Below, piece after piece: positions 1 to 13,389 of a DNA stretch of 64,000 nucleotides. The notes beneath the pieces were generated by a model, which did no database searches, was not told where the DNA came from, and saw nothing but the letters and a program-made list of their open reading frames with translations. Origin of the DNA: Gavia stellata (lineage: Eukaryota; Chordata; Aves; Gaviiformes; Gaviidae). Both the position numbers and the translations under genes were made by a program. Where the stretch lies: the NCBI RefSeq assembly GCF_030936135.1, contig NC_082637.1:806001-870000 (forward strand). The letters are read 5' to 3'. How positions within the stretch are numbered: position 1 is the first letter of the stretch; every line of letters begins with the position of its first letter.

Positions 1-290
1 GGTTAAATACGCACTGGGAGAGGAGCGGCTTCGTCAGGGGAGCGCGAGGCGGCTGGTGCCCAGGCGGTGGCCGAGGCGGTCGGCGTGAGGGCCCTTCGGG
101 CAGGTGAGGCCTTGGCTCGCGCCCTGCCCGTCCCGTGTGGCGGGTACCGGCCTGGCCGCCGCCACCTCCCGCACACGCGGGGGCCCGTCTCAGCCCCGTG
201 CTGACGGGACGGGAGGGCACGTTTCGGGAGTGTCCATCCCCACGCTCGCAGGGCTTTGAGTCTCTCCCTCGTCCACCCCAAGAGATGTGC
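1..290 (+). promoter_or_regulatory. ATP8B1: CpG-rich island, candidate ATP8B1 promoter and untranslated exon 1
   Basis: The first 290 bases are GC-rich and dense in CpG, in sharp contrast to the AT-rich DNA that follows from about 350. A strong splice donor (CAG then GTGAGG) lies at 103/104, so a first exon could end at 103. The next gene on this strand is ATP8B1, whose first coding exon begins with a splice acceptor at 15110 and so needs upstream untranslated exons. That this island is its promoter is inference from position. It could instead belong to another upstream transcript, and the island probably continues past the window edge. Confidence 0.5.
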
Positions 291-688
291 GTCCGTTGAT
301 CATCAAACGGCGTCTCCCCGGTCTGAAACTTCGGGTTAAGGAAGGAATACGGATTTGCTGGGAGGTGAGGCACGGAGGAACAAACGCGGCTTGGCGTTCT
401 CCCTGAGCTCTGGCAGATACCGCCGTCCCACTGACTTGCTTTTGTGGCCCTGGGCTGGGTGCTCTGCTTCTGGGTTTTTTTTTTCTTTTATTCCCCCCAC
501 ATCTATAAATGAGGAAAACGGCTTTTGTGGTTGCGGGGTGATTACTTAGTCATCAATGTTTAGACAGCCTTTAGAGCTGTAATAGGTGTCCATATTAAGG
601 AACTGTCATAATTCTGCAACAGAAAATACTGGAAAAGTTACTTGTGAGGTCAGTCACTCACTTGGGAGGTGAAAAGCATTTTTTGACA

Positions 689-701
689 CCCCCCCCCCCC
701 C
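689..701. repeat. Poly-C tract (C13)
   Basis: A run of thirteen C residues is followed by A-rich sequence. It has no known role here. Runs of this kind are prone to length error in assemblies. Confidence 0.9.
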
Positions 702-1689
702 AAAATCAGTATCTCAGTCATGTTTCCCACTGCTTCGTGTCTATAGCTTAAATAGCATCCCTTCTCTTAGAGTCTGAATGGAACTGTAATAAATGGAGCA
801 GCTAATGAAGCATTTCACCACTGGCTTGAATGTCAGCAGAAACGTTTTGGAACTGAAGAAGGCATACTGTACAGGCAGCTTCTGGCAATAAATAGTTTCT
901 GGTAATAAGTAACAGCGCGGTGTCTTTTATCTTGTGTGTGGTGGGGGTCTGGATGTAAATAGCTGAACGAGTGCCCTGGGCCAGTCAGTGGGACTTGCAG
1001 CTAACCTGGTTCTTGTACAGTCCCTACCTCTGTAACTGCTGCTGGAGTCCCTGGGTGTAACTCCCTGCACAGGTGTCTTTACTGGCTCAGATTTGCTCAC
1101 AATTTTCCGTTTGGTTCTGGTTTTTTATTTGCCTTTCTCTTCAAAGTCTGGTTCAGGTGTCAAGTGGTATTTGGTAATTTTGTGTTTTCCTGCGTCAGCT
1201 TCAGCATTGCTGTTGCTGATGTTCACATTAGAGTGTGGCTCCTTTTGTATCTGCCCTAGACCTGTATTTGTCTCTTTGTTAACTTGTAGGTATCGTAAAG
1301 ATTATTTTCGGTAACTTCTAAACTGTTCTTTTCATTTAATTCTCCCTTGTGAGACAGCCTGTGAATATTTTAGTCCCTTGCTTTGCAGTTTGTGATGGTG
1401 ATTTCAAAAAGCCACTTGCTCACATTGCGTTGAAGCCCTCTATTTAAATTAGCTAGAACTTATTTTCCATGCTCTTTTGTTGTTGTGGCTTTTATTTGGA
1501 TGGCACAGGTAATCATATTGGGCCTGAGTGTAACATGCTACCTGCATTTAAATGTGGGGAGGGGTATGATTGATTTTTGTTTTAATTATGAGGGGGTTTG
1601 ATGTTCTTCCTTGGCTGTTCTGGCCTCTGTTAAATGAGATGCTTTGTGTAGACGTAATTGAATGCAGGATATTAGCCAGGAGTTTCTGA

Positions 1690-1825
1690 AACCTAACCCT
1701 AGTTCTGTCTGTGACTTACCGTATGGCCTTGGGCAAATCACTTAACCTCTGTGTGTTTCTGTACTTGCCAGGGGTGAAGAACAATTATACCCCTTGGAGA
1801 CTGGTGGTGCATGAGCTCTCAACCT
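1690..1825 (+). repeat. Ancient MIR-like CORE-SINE relic
   Basis: The stretch around 1723-1760 contains GGCCTTGGGCAAATCACTTA followed by ACCTCTGTGTG. This closely matches the well-known core and 3' half of MIR-type SINEs (a version of 'gaccttgggcaagtcacttaacctctctgtgcctcag'). Downstream AATTATACC resembles the MIR 'ataatacc' tail. MIR-type elements predate the amniote radiation and survive in birds only as decayed copies. The family call is from memory; the exact ends are uncertain. Confidence 0.7.
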
Positions 1826-2093
1826 TGCTTTGAAGATGCTGTGCTCTTGTGACAGAGCACTGCTGCTGCACCTTTGGTTTTTGGCAAGCTTACAGTATTA
1901 TTCTGTAACTTGCAGTGGTGTGCTTAGTGCTGTGTGTTTTTTTTTTTTTCCTCACGTGTTCTTATATAAATTAGAAATATATTTTTGACAGTAGAGATGG
2001 ACAATTTCAGCAAGTTCATGGGTGCTTTTGTTTACAAAATGGTGTACAGTTATGCACAGGGAGATGTCAAACAAAAGCAACATGTAAAAGAAG

Positions 2094-2115
2094 AAAAAAA
2101 AAAGGGGGGGGGGGG
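2094..2115. repeat. A10G12 homopurine tract
   Basis: Ten A residues are followed directly by twelve G residues inside a longer purine-rich stretch. It lies in non-coding DNA and is a likely sequencing or assembly weak point. Confidence 0.85.
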
Positions 2116-2389
2116 AGAAGAAGCAGTGTTGAGAGAACAGAGGAAGCAAATCAAGGAAAGAACCAGATTACTTGCCAAAGTGACTTTCTGCCTGAGAGGA
2201 GGCAGAGGAGGTAGCATGAAAGGGTTTGGAGAACTAATCAGAAATCTCCGTTTTTGTTAAGAAAGCTTTGCAAAGCAAGTTAATTTCACTGTTTGCCTAA
2301 AAGAAATTTTCTTTTGTTATTGCATGCAAGTAGTCTCATGAGGTGGAACTCAGCCCCAGAAATAATTTTCTAATGTTGTTTTGTTACAG

Positions 2390-2526
2390 ATGGAGCCTAA
2401 TTTAAAGTCGGATACAAGGGATTCTTCTTGAGCGGCTGGTGGTCTCTGTGCGGTGACGGTACAAGCATTTCAAGCTACGTCTGTAATGCAGTCTCTTGGT
2501 TCAGTCAGAAACTGCATTGGATAAAG
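2390..2526 (+). other. ATP8B1: Candidate untranslated exon (5' UTR) of ATP8B1
   Basis: A good acceptor (T-rich tract ending TTGTTACAG at 2389) and a good donor (AAAG then GTCAGT at 2527) bracket 137 bases. The segment starts with ATG but this opens a frame of only 13 codons ending in TGA near 2431, so it cannot encode a protein and would act as a short upstream ORF. ATP8B1 needs at least one untranslated exon upstream of 15110, and this is the clearest internal candidate. Splice-like pairs also arise by chance in 15 kb, so this remains a proposal. Confidence 0.35.
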
Positions 2527-5500
2527 GTCAGTTTAGGAAAATATCTTCGGTGTCAATTTTAGATGCTGACAGAAAAGGTGTATTACTGTGTAATCTCCAA
2601 CCTTGTTAGCAGGAAGTAACCTTTATTTTTTACAGTTTAAAAATACCTGCTGGTTTTGATGGGGGAGGGTAGTATCTAGAAAAATAACTATTTAGAGTTC
2701 TGAAAATCTTCCATGCCAAACAATACAGTTTACGTGTGCACAAAAATAATTATTTTTCCTTTATTAAAACAAAGATATGCTGGTTTATAACATGAACCTT
2801 GAGAGGCAACGTAACGATCTCTGTAAAAGGCAGGTTGAAACCCCTTCAAAGTACACTCAAACCTACAGCTTGAACAAAGGTTACCAACTTTATCTTCTGC
2901 AAAGATAACTTGTCTTGACTTGGACTTTAAATGATGGAAAGCCTGTATATCTGTTAATGAAAAATCCTAGTGCAGATAATGGGTAAAATTACTATTTTGT
3001 TTCTGCAAGTGGCCCATCTTCAACCATCCTTGCTTAGCCTCGAGCAACTTGGACTGTAGGCTATGGGTCTCTCTTTGTTGTTATTATTTCCTATTAAATT
3101 GTTGGTGACTAGTTAATCTCTTCCTTACGTGGAGTCCCGTTGGCTCATGGCAATCAATTCACTTATATTGGAATGTCCTTCATGCTCGTTTTCATACATA
3201 GCAATCTTGAAATTTCAATAGGTAGCTATATTGGTGAGTGCACAATGGCCACTAGTTTAATTCTAGTGCTTCCTCGATGAGGAAGGTGTGTTGTTTTGTT
3301 TTTTAAATGAGGTGCTTTTCTCCAGTTGGTGTGATTGTGCAGAACCAAGGTGGGAAGTGTTAAGAGTCAAGGCATTACGGAAGATGGTGTCCCCCATGCT
3401 TCCATTTTATTCTGCTGATACTGTGCTTTTTTTCTTTCTCTTTTTTTTTCCCAAGATTGGTCTTGGACATCTGTCAACAGTATGAAACTGTAATCCCTCT
3501 TTCCAGTCAGCTCTCTGCAGGGGTTTTTCATGGTTTTGGTGCCTCAGCTTGTTTGGCTGCGTCTTCAGTATGTTCATTGGAGAAACTGTCATTTCCCTTC
3601 AACCAAATTTGAAAAGAATAGCTTTTGGAGAAAGTAAGATTTCATAGAGCTTGGTGGTACCAAAGTGTTTTTTATACTTTATTTTATACTGGTGTTTACC
3701 TCCTGATGGTGCAGGTAGTTAGTGTCATTATGGCATCCAAGGAGGGACTGGAGTTGATTCCTTGTAAAAGAAATATCTGTGGGTATTATAAGGTTGGCTG
3801 TGTATGATGCCAATAAAAAAAAAATCTCTTGGAGCTGGAAGTAGTCCAGTTCGGTAAGTCCTTGATCCTCACAGTTAAAAGGTATAGCTGAAACACCTTT
3901 TTGGAAACACCTTTTTTAATGAGTGGTTGCCCTCGGTACATCGTATGAGGCTGGGTGTGCGTGTTTCCTATTGCAGTACAAGCTGAAAGAGATGCCGTAG
4001 CTGTCTCCCAGTACTGTGCCAAGACAATTCTTTGTGGCAGAATAGCCTCAGTCTAGTACACACATTTTGCCAAAGCAGTTTGTTTATATAGTGGGAAATA
4101 ACAGTGCAAGTTTGTTTATGTCTTTATTTCTCCAGCATCCTTATTCTGCACAATTACGGCACTTCTCTTTGCCCACTTCAAACATGAGTGAGTTGATAAA
4201 CATAATGTTAAAGTTTTGAGTGAGGCACTGTGGGCTTACGGCGCTGTAGCATATAGCTGTGTACACGCAATCCTCCATCAGTTGTCTGCACTGTGGTATT
4301 CCCAGACTTTTATCCTGGCGCTAAAATTTCAAAATTGGTGGTAAGGGGAGATAAGGAGAAATCAATTATTCACTAGAATTTAACCATCTTCAGGTCTTCT
4401 TCCTCTGGTGGATACTAATGCTGATGTTGTTGCTCATTCTCTGTTAGTGTACAGATTGTGTAAGATGCATTATTTCTAATCAATAGATACAACAAGATGC
4501 TAATTTATGATGCTAATGCTTGTGGAAAGTGAAATGAACCTCTGCTAATCAGACTAAATTCTAAGTAGCCTCTGTGCAATTTGTGGTCACAATTTGCTTG
4601 AAACGACCTTTTTTATAAATGTTTTCTGTGAGATGAAATACTGTTGTGAATCAAAATAGATATTCTTTATATAAAAAAAATTGTGTGTGTGTATTATACA
4701 TAATATGTGTATAAAACTTGGGGCTGGGTGAACGACAGCAATAGATGATATAACCAAGCTGACTCATATGAGAGCAGTTGCTTACAAAACAGGATCCCCA
4801 AGGATTTCTCATGTTGCAGTGATAACCTGAGTCTCCGAAAGCGCTGTTTGAATCTTTTGTGGTTCTGTTGTGTGGTGAAGATCTCGGACTCATGAGGTAT
4901 GACATGTGTTCTAGTGTCCTGGGATTTGAAGGTACACTGCTTCACCACGAGCATTTTATCTGTAGCTGTATTTTAATCACTTGAATTTTAACCTTTTTTT
5001 GGTGGGAACTGTGAGTCACCCCAAGTTAGGCATGTGTTGGCAGTTTCTAGGTGGGAACTTTCTCCAAGGTCACAGTGCAATGAAGAAGGTGTGTAGGGTC
5101 AGAAGTTTGTTTCCTTACTACCTTGGTTTTGATTAGCTTGTGCTCTCAAGTGTGCTTTGAGCATACTTATTTCAGAAAAGCATGCCTGACCCAGAATGTC
5201 TTTACTGTAAGTGGAATTGTTGAGCTGTGGGAGCTCGGACAGACAAGCAAACCTCTGCTTATCTCCTCAGCTCTATTGTATTTCCATTGGAGCGGTTTGG
5301 CTGTAAGCTGACCCATTTGCAATGCACGGTGTAAGCGTTCAGCAGTTCTGTTTTCCTGAAGCAGCACTGGGAACTGGGGTGTGCCTCTGCGTCAGCTGCC
5401 AGGAACCTAGTTGTCTGCGATGTCTGGGCAGAGTCTGCTTGGCAGTTGTACCAAGCACCAAGCCGTGCCATTTCCGATAGTCATTGGGAGCACTTTGGAT

Positions 5501-8500
5501 GATACTAAAGGGCACACTCTGTATATGATGCGTTCTGAATTACAAGCTATGTTTTTTTGCCTGTTGCAAAGTGTACTTGGTTGGCGTGGAGGAGTTGAGG
5601 CTTTTCAGCTTCGGGATTCAGTTTGCCCTGCTTCTAATGTACTACATTGATGGTACTTGATGGAGATTGTCTCAGATGAGCAAGAGCATGCCTCCAGTCA
5701 CAGCTGACTTAAAATAGTTACCTGAACTCCTGAGGTTGCCTTTCTCCAAGGCATTTCAAGAGCTGGGCTTTATCACGATCATGACGTACTGTAAGGATGC
5801 ATACAAAAGCCAGTGTGTTTCAGAACAAATGACTGATAGAAATAGTTCCCCTTGAAGATGTAATTTTGGGGGTGTTCAATTATTTTCAAGTAGTCATTCA
5901 ATGAAGTAAATATAACTTATGTATGAAGTAGCTATGTAAATTGATGAGCTTAAAGCACGTAATTTGCATGGCAATCTAACCGAAACTTGGTAGTGTTTGG
6001 CATGAAGGTTATTTCCTTGGCCCATTTGTGCTGATTCGTGCTATTTCGAGTAACTACATTTTTTTTTTCCTTAAAACATCGTAAAGATTAATTAGAAGGT
6101 TTGAGTTGTTCAGAAGATACTTCTATCTCCCTATCCAAGCACTTGTTACCAGTAAAATTTCATATCTGTTTTCAGTAATATGTGATCTGTATCTTATATT
6201 TGGAAGCAAATCTAGTTTTATTATTTGCCTGTTTCCTTGTAGAAGCTCTTGTTACAGGTAGATTAGTTGATTAATACATTTTTAATGAAGGATGATACTC
6301 TATTAAAGCATTTGGCTGGGATTACTGAAGTGAGAATAGAAATGCAATATCCCACCATCGAAGGACTTCGGTTCTGACTGCTGCTTTGTGAGGATTAAAT
6401 AGCGAGCAAGAACTGTAGCAGCATTAACTGAACCCATGTTACCAATTTGATGATTATCGAGCTGGGAGATGGACTGCCATGCAGTGTCCCAAGGTAACAG
6501 TTCTTTTGGAGATCCTGTAATGCTCACCTACAGCTATTATCTCATTTGTTTTTTCTACCAGGGAAAGTTAGGTGGCAACTACTTTTTTGGCTGTAAGAAT
6601 TTCACTTTACAAATAAATAATATTTCATTTTCTCCCTGATATTTACAGAACCATCTGAGAATTTGTATGGCGAGAAGTTGGGCTCCTGGTGTGGTTTACT
6701 ACCCCGTCCTCTGTGTTTCATGGTATAGAAACATCTTGCGTTTAAGCAACTGCAGTGGATGTATTCATCTCATAATTCATATGAATCCTCTTTCTTTTAT
6801 TATGCCCTAAGAATAGCAATAGCTAATAATATCCATACGAATTGCTGCCACCAGGTGAAAAAAAAATATCTTTGCATGTTGACTGGATGAACCATCCATA
6901 TGCTTTGAATTGTGCTGCTTGTTGCCTCTGTTCTTTTTTAAGCCATTTTTTTTTCCTTGTGTTTGAAGCCCACTGCTGTCTTTTTAGATTGAGAATGCTA
7001 GCCTTAAGACAAAATGCGTGCACCTCTGTATACCTCCTGCTTTGCTGTGCAAAGCAGAGCTTCCTTTTTCTGAAGCAATCTCTGTTCCTCTGAGTTCTGC
7101 TGAATTTACTGGTTTTGTTAGTAGTGTGAAGAGGTGGGGACTACCCCAGTCATGTCTTGCTGTGCTCTACCTAGCCATTTCAGAGCCCATTTGCCACAGT
7201 CAGGTTTACAAAATGGTCATCTGGATGAAATACTTTGCTTTATATCTGCACTGTCAGAAAGGATGGACAAATTGATCCTTAGGAAGTGGTTGTTTTGTTT
7301 TGCTTGCCCAGGACTTGATATTGGTGACCAGGTTATTTTAAAAGAAATGAAACTGCAACCTTGCCCAAGAGTGGATGATCATGAGCTGTCTTTTCAATTA
7401 CAAACTTCAGTTCTCAAACATTGTTAGAGCCGTTCTCTAAACATGTGCCCATGGATGAAAAATCATTCTTAAACCTATCGGGGTATAAGCTGGGGTATGG
7501 ACTTTAGTCTCTTAAATACAGGTGCCTGCTTTGATAGAGCCATCAAAGTACTCTGTGGGCTCTGTTTTCTTTTTTGGTTGTTTAGATTGCAGTCCTGCAA
7601 GTGTCTGTTCAGTTGCTCTATTTACCTAATAGGCTGTCTTTGTTTCATGCTCCCTTTTTAGCTTGAAATCTCAGTTATTGGCAAGATGAGCAATGTGTTA
7701 CAGCTGAAGATGACAGAATAATTACTTCTGTCTCTTAGGGGAAAATGTAATTGGAGTAATTGTGCATCTGCTAGAAAGTCCTTGGGGGGAAACCCCCACC
7801 CCAGAGATTGATGTTAGGCATGGTATTCTAGCTGCAGTTTTGGAAGTGCATATTCAGTCTTCCTGTGAGTAGGTTTTGGTTTTCAATGTTTCTTTCTCCA
7901 GTAACACAGAGTAAAGAAATAAATCTGATAAGTATAAGAAAGCTTTTAAAAACATGCGAATTGGTGAACATAGAAATTCTACCTGGGTGGAGAAATTTAA
8001 ATTTTATTTTTTTTTTTTACTGTTACTCTATTGCAACACTATTCCTGCTGACAAGGAAAACAAGTATCATTTGACTAGTTTGTTGTTGGAGCTCCAAGTA
8101 GAGTACTGGCTTTAAAATGTTTGATGGAGTTTCCCAAGTGAGATTGAAATACGTTCTCATTTTATTGAACAGGACATTGGTGTTACTGTGTTTTATAGCA
8201 GTGGTTTTGCTGTTTTATTGGAGAAGACTGTTTCCCTATTGGTTTGGCAAAATGCATTTCCTTGTTTCACGACAATATGAAGCCTGACAGCTTTATATTT
8301 GGATTACATTGTTAAGGGCTCGGCAGATGATCACGATTCCATAAATGCTGAGTTGGTGCAGCTACGGAAGTTTCAGTATTTGCCTTCTGCCTGCCAAGGC
8401 AGTGATTAGTCAGCTGCTGTTTAGATTTCCTCTTGGGATCCTCTCGACAGGTGCCCAAGGAAGACTTCGTTCAGGGGCATACAGAGGCAGGAAGCTTGTT

Positions 8501-9202
8501 TGCATTTACCTGTTTTTTGCTTTGTGTTTGTTTTTTAAATACGTAGTGATGGCTTTTGTAATCTTTCTAGAGTGAAGAAATACGGGACAAAACCGAGATG
8601 TCTGAGGATCAGGCTTTTCGTATATTTACTTTTTTTTTTAGTATGTAGTTAAATATCAGTGAAACATCTCGACATAGCTTTTTTGTCCTGTTTTAACTCC
8701 AGAGTCCTAAAGTTGTTCAGAAAGGTTTCTCTGAGCTTGCTTTTTGTACTATTTGAGTTTGGTTTATGACTCTTGCTTAAAATATTGATGTTGTTATGTT
8801 CTAAAACAACAGTCTGGCAAGGTTTGAGAAATTGTTGTGCTAGGCACTGCATGAATGTGTAAGATTGTTGGGCAGAACAACATGCTAAAAAGACGATGGC
8901 AGGTTGTAGGCTGTACACAGGTTGTGAAGGGACTGATGGCTGACAGGTATGTAATTGTTAGGTTTGTTCTGCTTCACATCACAGGTTTTTATATCCACAA
9001 TAAATAAAAGTAACAAATTTAGTAGCATTTTAATTCCTTTACTATACATATGACTTGTTCTAGATGGATCTGTAGCTTTGTTTTAAGGCCACTTTGAGTG
9101 ACTATCTGATTTGCAGCATTTAAAGTTATGCTCCCTGTGACCCTAAGTTCTTGCAACAGTGTCATATGCAGTGATGCTCCAGAGGAGAATTTAGAGTAAG
9201 GT

Positions 9203-9223
9203 GTTGTTGTTGTTGTTGTTGTT
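9203..9223. repeat. (GTT)7 microsatellite
   Basis: Seven perfect tandem GTT units lie in non-coding DNA. They are potentially length-polymorphic. Confidence 0.9.
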
Positions 9224-11707
9224 TGCTGCCTTCAAACATATGTAGTAAATGCTTTTGTTTTTTTTTTTTTTGACAAGGTTTAAGCTATTCCCAATTAGCT
9301 GGTGCTTGCCCTGAGGCATGAGCAGACACAAAACCTGAGTGACCAAAGCACTGTGGAATTTGCACCTGAGTTTTCTGCCCTTTTAGTAAATAAACTCAGG
9401 CAGGTATAATTAAACTTGTGTTTAATACTATTTGCCTCTCCTTTACCTCCCCATACATCAATGCTGCTTGTTGGATCAGCTTAGTTTTCTAGGATAAGGA
9501 GACTGTTAGCCTGCTGTGCCAGAACCAGGAGCTAACCATTGCTTCCCACTGGCCCAGGAAGCGTGGCTGCCCTGATCAGTGCCCACCTGGGCTCAGAGCC
9601 AACCCCAGCCTTGCCAAGGGAGACAGTCTTCGTTGCTGCACTGGCCATCTCTCTGAAAGCGAGGTTAAAGCAGCTGCAGTTCAAGTTGTCGGTACTCGGC
9701 ATGCCTGCTCTCAGAGGCTGGCTGATACTGATGGATGGTCGCAGAGTTTAGTGACTACTGAGCTGTTGGGGAAGCCTCTTGATTTCTTCTAATGCCTTCT
9801 CTAGACTGAAGTTTTGTTGAATAGAAGGGTTTCTGCTTTTGTGACTTATCTGAAATGAAAACCCCTGTCTTCAAGTCAGGAACTAGAAAATAAGGACCAT
9901 ACAACCAAGAGCGAACTGTTTTAAGTGTTCTTTGAGTATTTTATCAAGCACTGTGTAACCACTGTGTTGTTCCATCTCAGGCCCTCCAAGAACTGTTGCC
10001 ACAGGCACCAAAAGCTCTCTTTGTAAATCTTGGCAGCATTAGAAGTTAATTCAGAATTAAGGAAAGTTACTTGTGTGTAACACTGCTGGTGGGATGGCAT
10101 CTGCTACCCTTCAAAATGCATAGCTCGATCCCCAGGCAGCAGGATCCTTTGGGGTTTATACGTGTAGTTTGCATTACATGTAGTCAAGTAGATCTCGTTT
10201 TATGAAATGCTTATCCTGTTTCTGAGAGGAACTGTGCAGCTTTTCTTGTGTTGGAATTTTGTTTTGCTAATTATTTTTCTTTCCCACTGCATATGTTCAA
10301 ACATTACTAGCTTAATGTGAGAGATGATGCCTTCAGAGAAATTTCTAAAGCCTATTGTAGCTTTTTTTAATTAGTCCATTCAATGCAAGATCTGTCAAAG
10401 CATTGTTCATTTTGGGTTATATGATTGTGAAAAGGGAAAAGCAGGTGGGGTGTTGTTTGAAACAGTTTTACCCCCAGCTCCAGCAAACCCAACCCTTTTT
10501 TTGCCTTACTTGAAAGACTGTTTTGTTAGCGATTGTTATTTCAGCTCAATTCTGAACATAAGCAGTGCACACAAACGTAAGAAATTGTCTGTCTGTCTTC
10601 TGAGAGTAGATCCTTTTAAGAATGGACCATTGCTTTTATTTTATTTCAACATTGTTCATAGTTTGTTTCTCTTGCATGGCATAGCCTTTCTAGCTTTTTT
10701 TTTTGTGGTGGCTTTTTTCTCCCCAGAATAGCTACCGCTGCAAAAAATCAGTAGTGGCTGCCTCTCTTCCTGCCATGTTTAATTCACCTTTGGTTTCCGT
10801 TGTGTCCATCCCACATCCAGGTGCCAGTGGATGTGCGCTCTCCTCTCTTTCTGTCCCCGGCTGGCTCAGTATTAGTTGGCATCTCTGCTGCTCCGTGCTG
10901 TCGGTTCCTCCCGTCTCCTCTTCCATGTCGAGATCACTCTCCACCTTCCTCTGAACTTTTGACATCGCTTTGACTTTCCCAGCTAGCCCTTTTCATGCAG
11001 ACCAGGTGTCAAGAAACTTAACTCTAAACCAATTTGTCACCCTGTCACTGGAGGACTCCTTTGCCCTCAGCCCCACAACACCTCTCTGCTCTCTTCCGAC
11101 TGCGGGTGCCTTTCTGCAGCCTCCTAGGCAGTGCCGGGCTCCTCCGCTGCCACGCGCTCGCCAAGAGCCCCACCTGTGCTCCCCATCAGTTGGACCACCA
11201 TCCCCTCGGCCGCTGTTGGTCCCCGAGGGCAGGGTACGTACAGAGCAGGCAGGCAGCGATGCTTCCCAGGAGACTCTGCTGGCCACCGGGGATGTTAGTG
11301 ATGAGATCGGTGCCCTCTGCATTTCATGGTATCAGGTTAGTAAATGCTGCCTGAAATCACTGACGTGTGTGCTATTTTGCTGCCTTCTGGAGAAATGATA
11401 ATGGTGCTGCCTGCAGCACAGAGCAGCTCAGCGGACAGAGTTGTGCTGCCTGCCGGGTAACAGTTAATGAGATCTCCTCTATTAGCAGGGTTTTCCAGTT
11501 GGCAGTTTAGTTCTTTGAGGAGGTAAAGTGAGTACAATTAATTTGAACTTCCCCGCAACAAACCATTGCACTGGTGTTCCCAGCTAACATCACAGGCTGC
11601 TTCTGTTTCTATTTTAGGTATTTCCGTTTAGCTATGCATCTATAATAGAAAACAAATGCAGTGTTTTTTTGACATCTTATCTAACCCTTTGCATGATTAA
11701 TTAGCTC

Positions 11708-11721
11708 ATTAATCATTAATC
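11708..11721. promoter_or_regulatory. HNF1-like palindromic site
   Basis: The sequence ATTAATCATTAATC matches the HNF1 consensus layout (TTAAT, one base, ATTAA). A further TTAATCA half-site follows at about 11724-11730, and GATTAATAG lies near 11736. The cluster sits in probable intron 1 of ATP8B1, a liver and gut gene, which makes a hepatic or enteric enhancer plausible. AT-rich DNA produces such matches by chance, so function is unproven. Confidence 0.3.
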
Positions 11722-13389
11722 AGTTAATCAGTGAAGATTAATAGACTAAAGGCTGAATCTCTGTGTGCCAGCGGTATGAGCTTATTTTGTTTGTCTTAGA
11801 GTGAGAGCAATTCAAAGATCTGGTGGTATTTTTTGTTTTAAGGTCTGTGCATGTAAGGATCCTCAACTCTTCCCCTCCAGCAGTCCCCAGGTAAGGGATT
11901 AGCAGGGCAGAGTCCTTGACTACTGCAGGGCTTCTTGCAGTCACGTGTATTTTATATATATTTCAAAGAGGAATTGAGTGTTACATCCAGCTTTAAAGGG
12001 CTTTGTCTAACATTAAAACAATTCGGGATTGAGAACATAAGGAATTTCTTCTGCCTGAACAGACATTCAGTGCAAAGAAATCTAAGTGTCTGTAAACCCC
12101 AACGTAGGCACGTGGTTGAAGAGTCTGACCCAGGCTCGCTTCAAAGCTAAGGCGTTGTTGGCTAAGCGCGGGATTGTCCATATCCCTGTTTGGATAGAAA
12201 AAAATTGGAAAAAGTCAATGTTTATGTTGGCTGTAAGTATTGCTCAGCAAGTCAGAATTTGTTAGGAGGCAAGACTAATACCCGATTCAGCAGCATTTGC
12301 CTGGTTTGCCGAGGGATTGAAACCTCGATGTAACTGCGGGCCCCTGAGCCCTGAAGTGGGTCGGGCAACTGCCCACCTGCAGCCGCTGCAGTGCATCTGC
12401 ACCGCAGCGAGGCACCACGCTCAGCAAGTGCTTGTATAGCCAGCTGCTCATTGCCCACCGCGTGCGACAAACTGCGTGGATTGCATCATGGACTGGTTCC
12501 TGTCATGATGTCTGTGCAAGTTGTCCTGGCCCTGTGTATTAAGTTGTTAATGAATAGGTTGCTCTGGAGATAAATTTTTGGTTCAGGTTTCTGGTTAATA
12601 CTTCTCATCCTTTCTGTATCAGGTGAAATACGAGATTTTATGGGGATGGGGTGGTAGTCGTGAAAGACTAAAAGGGGTAAGAAGATGAGAAATAAACCAA
12701 AATATCACAGTAGAGGTATTCAGGTGCCTGAGTTTGAGCTTGAATCTCCTGCGTTTTAAGGTGAATTCCATAACTCCAAGGCTATTTAGGAAAACAAACG
12801 ATCTTTTCACAAAAGTTTCAGGTTCCACAACTGTGTTAGTGACTAGCTGTCATATTCCTGGCTAATTGTGTCAATGAGCAACCTCTAGCCGCTTGGGTGG
12901 GTCTTGGGAGAAGTTGTATTAATTCATATTAAATCAAACTGTGCATTCATATGATATCTGGTGGTTTTGTTTATTTTGTAAATTGGCAGTCTTGAAACAT
13001 TAGGCTGCGTGTTGGGCAAGCACTGCAGTGCTGCGGCTCATGCGTGTTGCATGCTTTGGGCTCCCAGCCAACAGTCGTGTCATTTGAGTAGCATATTAAG
13101 TGCTCATGTAATATTTATATCTCTCTTATAAGAGATATTAAGGACAGGAGACAATTCAGCTTTGCAAAAATAGAAGCTAACATGGATGTCAACAGGGTTT
13201 GGTGTCAGCCCCAATGATTGCTGGTTTTGTTAGCAACAGCGTATGGGGTATAGGGTGGCAGTGGCCTTCCTTCTCAAAACCAGGCTCTTTTTGCAATATG
13301 GGCCAACAGATGCGTATTTGGTAGCTAGCTGCTGTGCACGTTATGTTACTTGGCTTCAGCAATCCTTTAACTTTGTTTTATTTTGAAGT

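Noticed and set aside
10970-11398. 142-codon open frame on the + strand in the region upstream of ATP8B1
   Set aside because: It has no recognisable motif, an overlapping open frame on the other strand, locally raised GC and no convincing matching splice sites.
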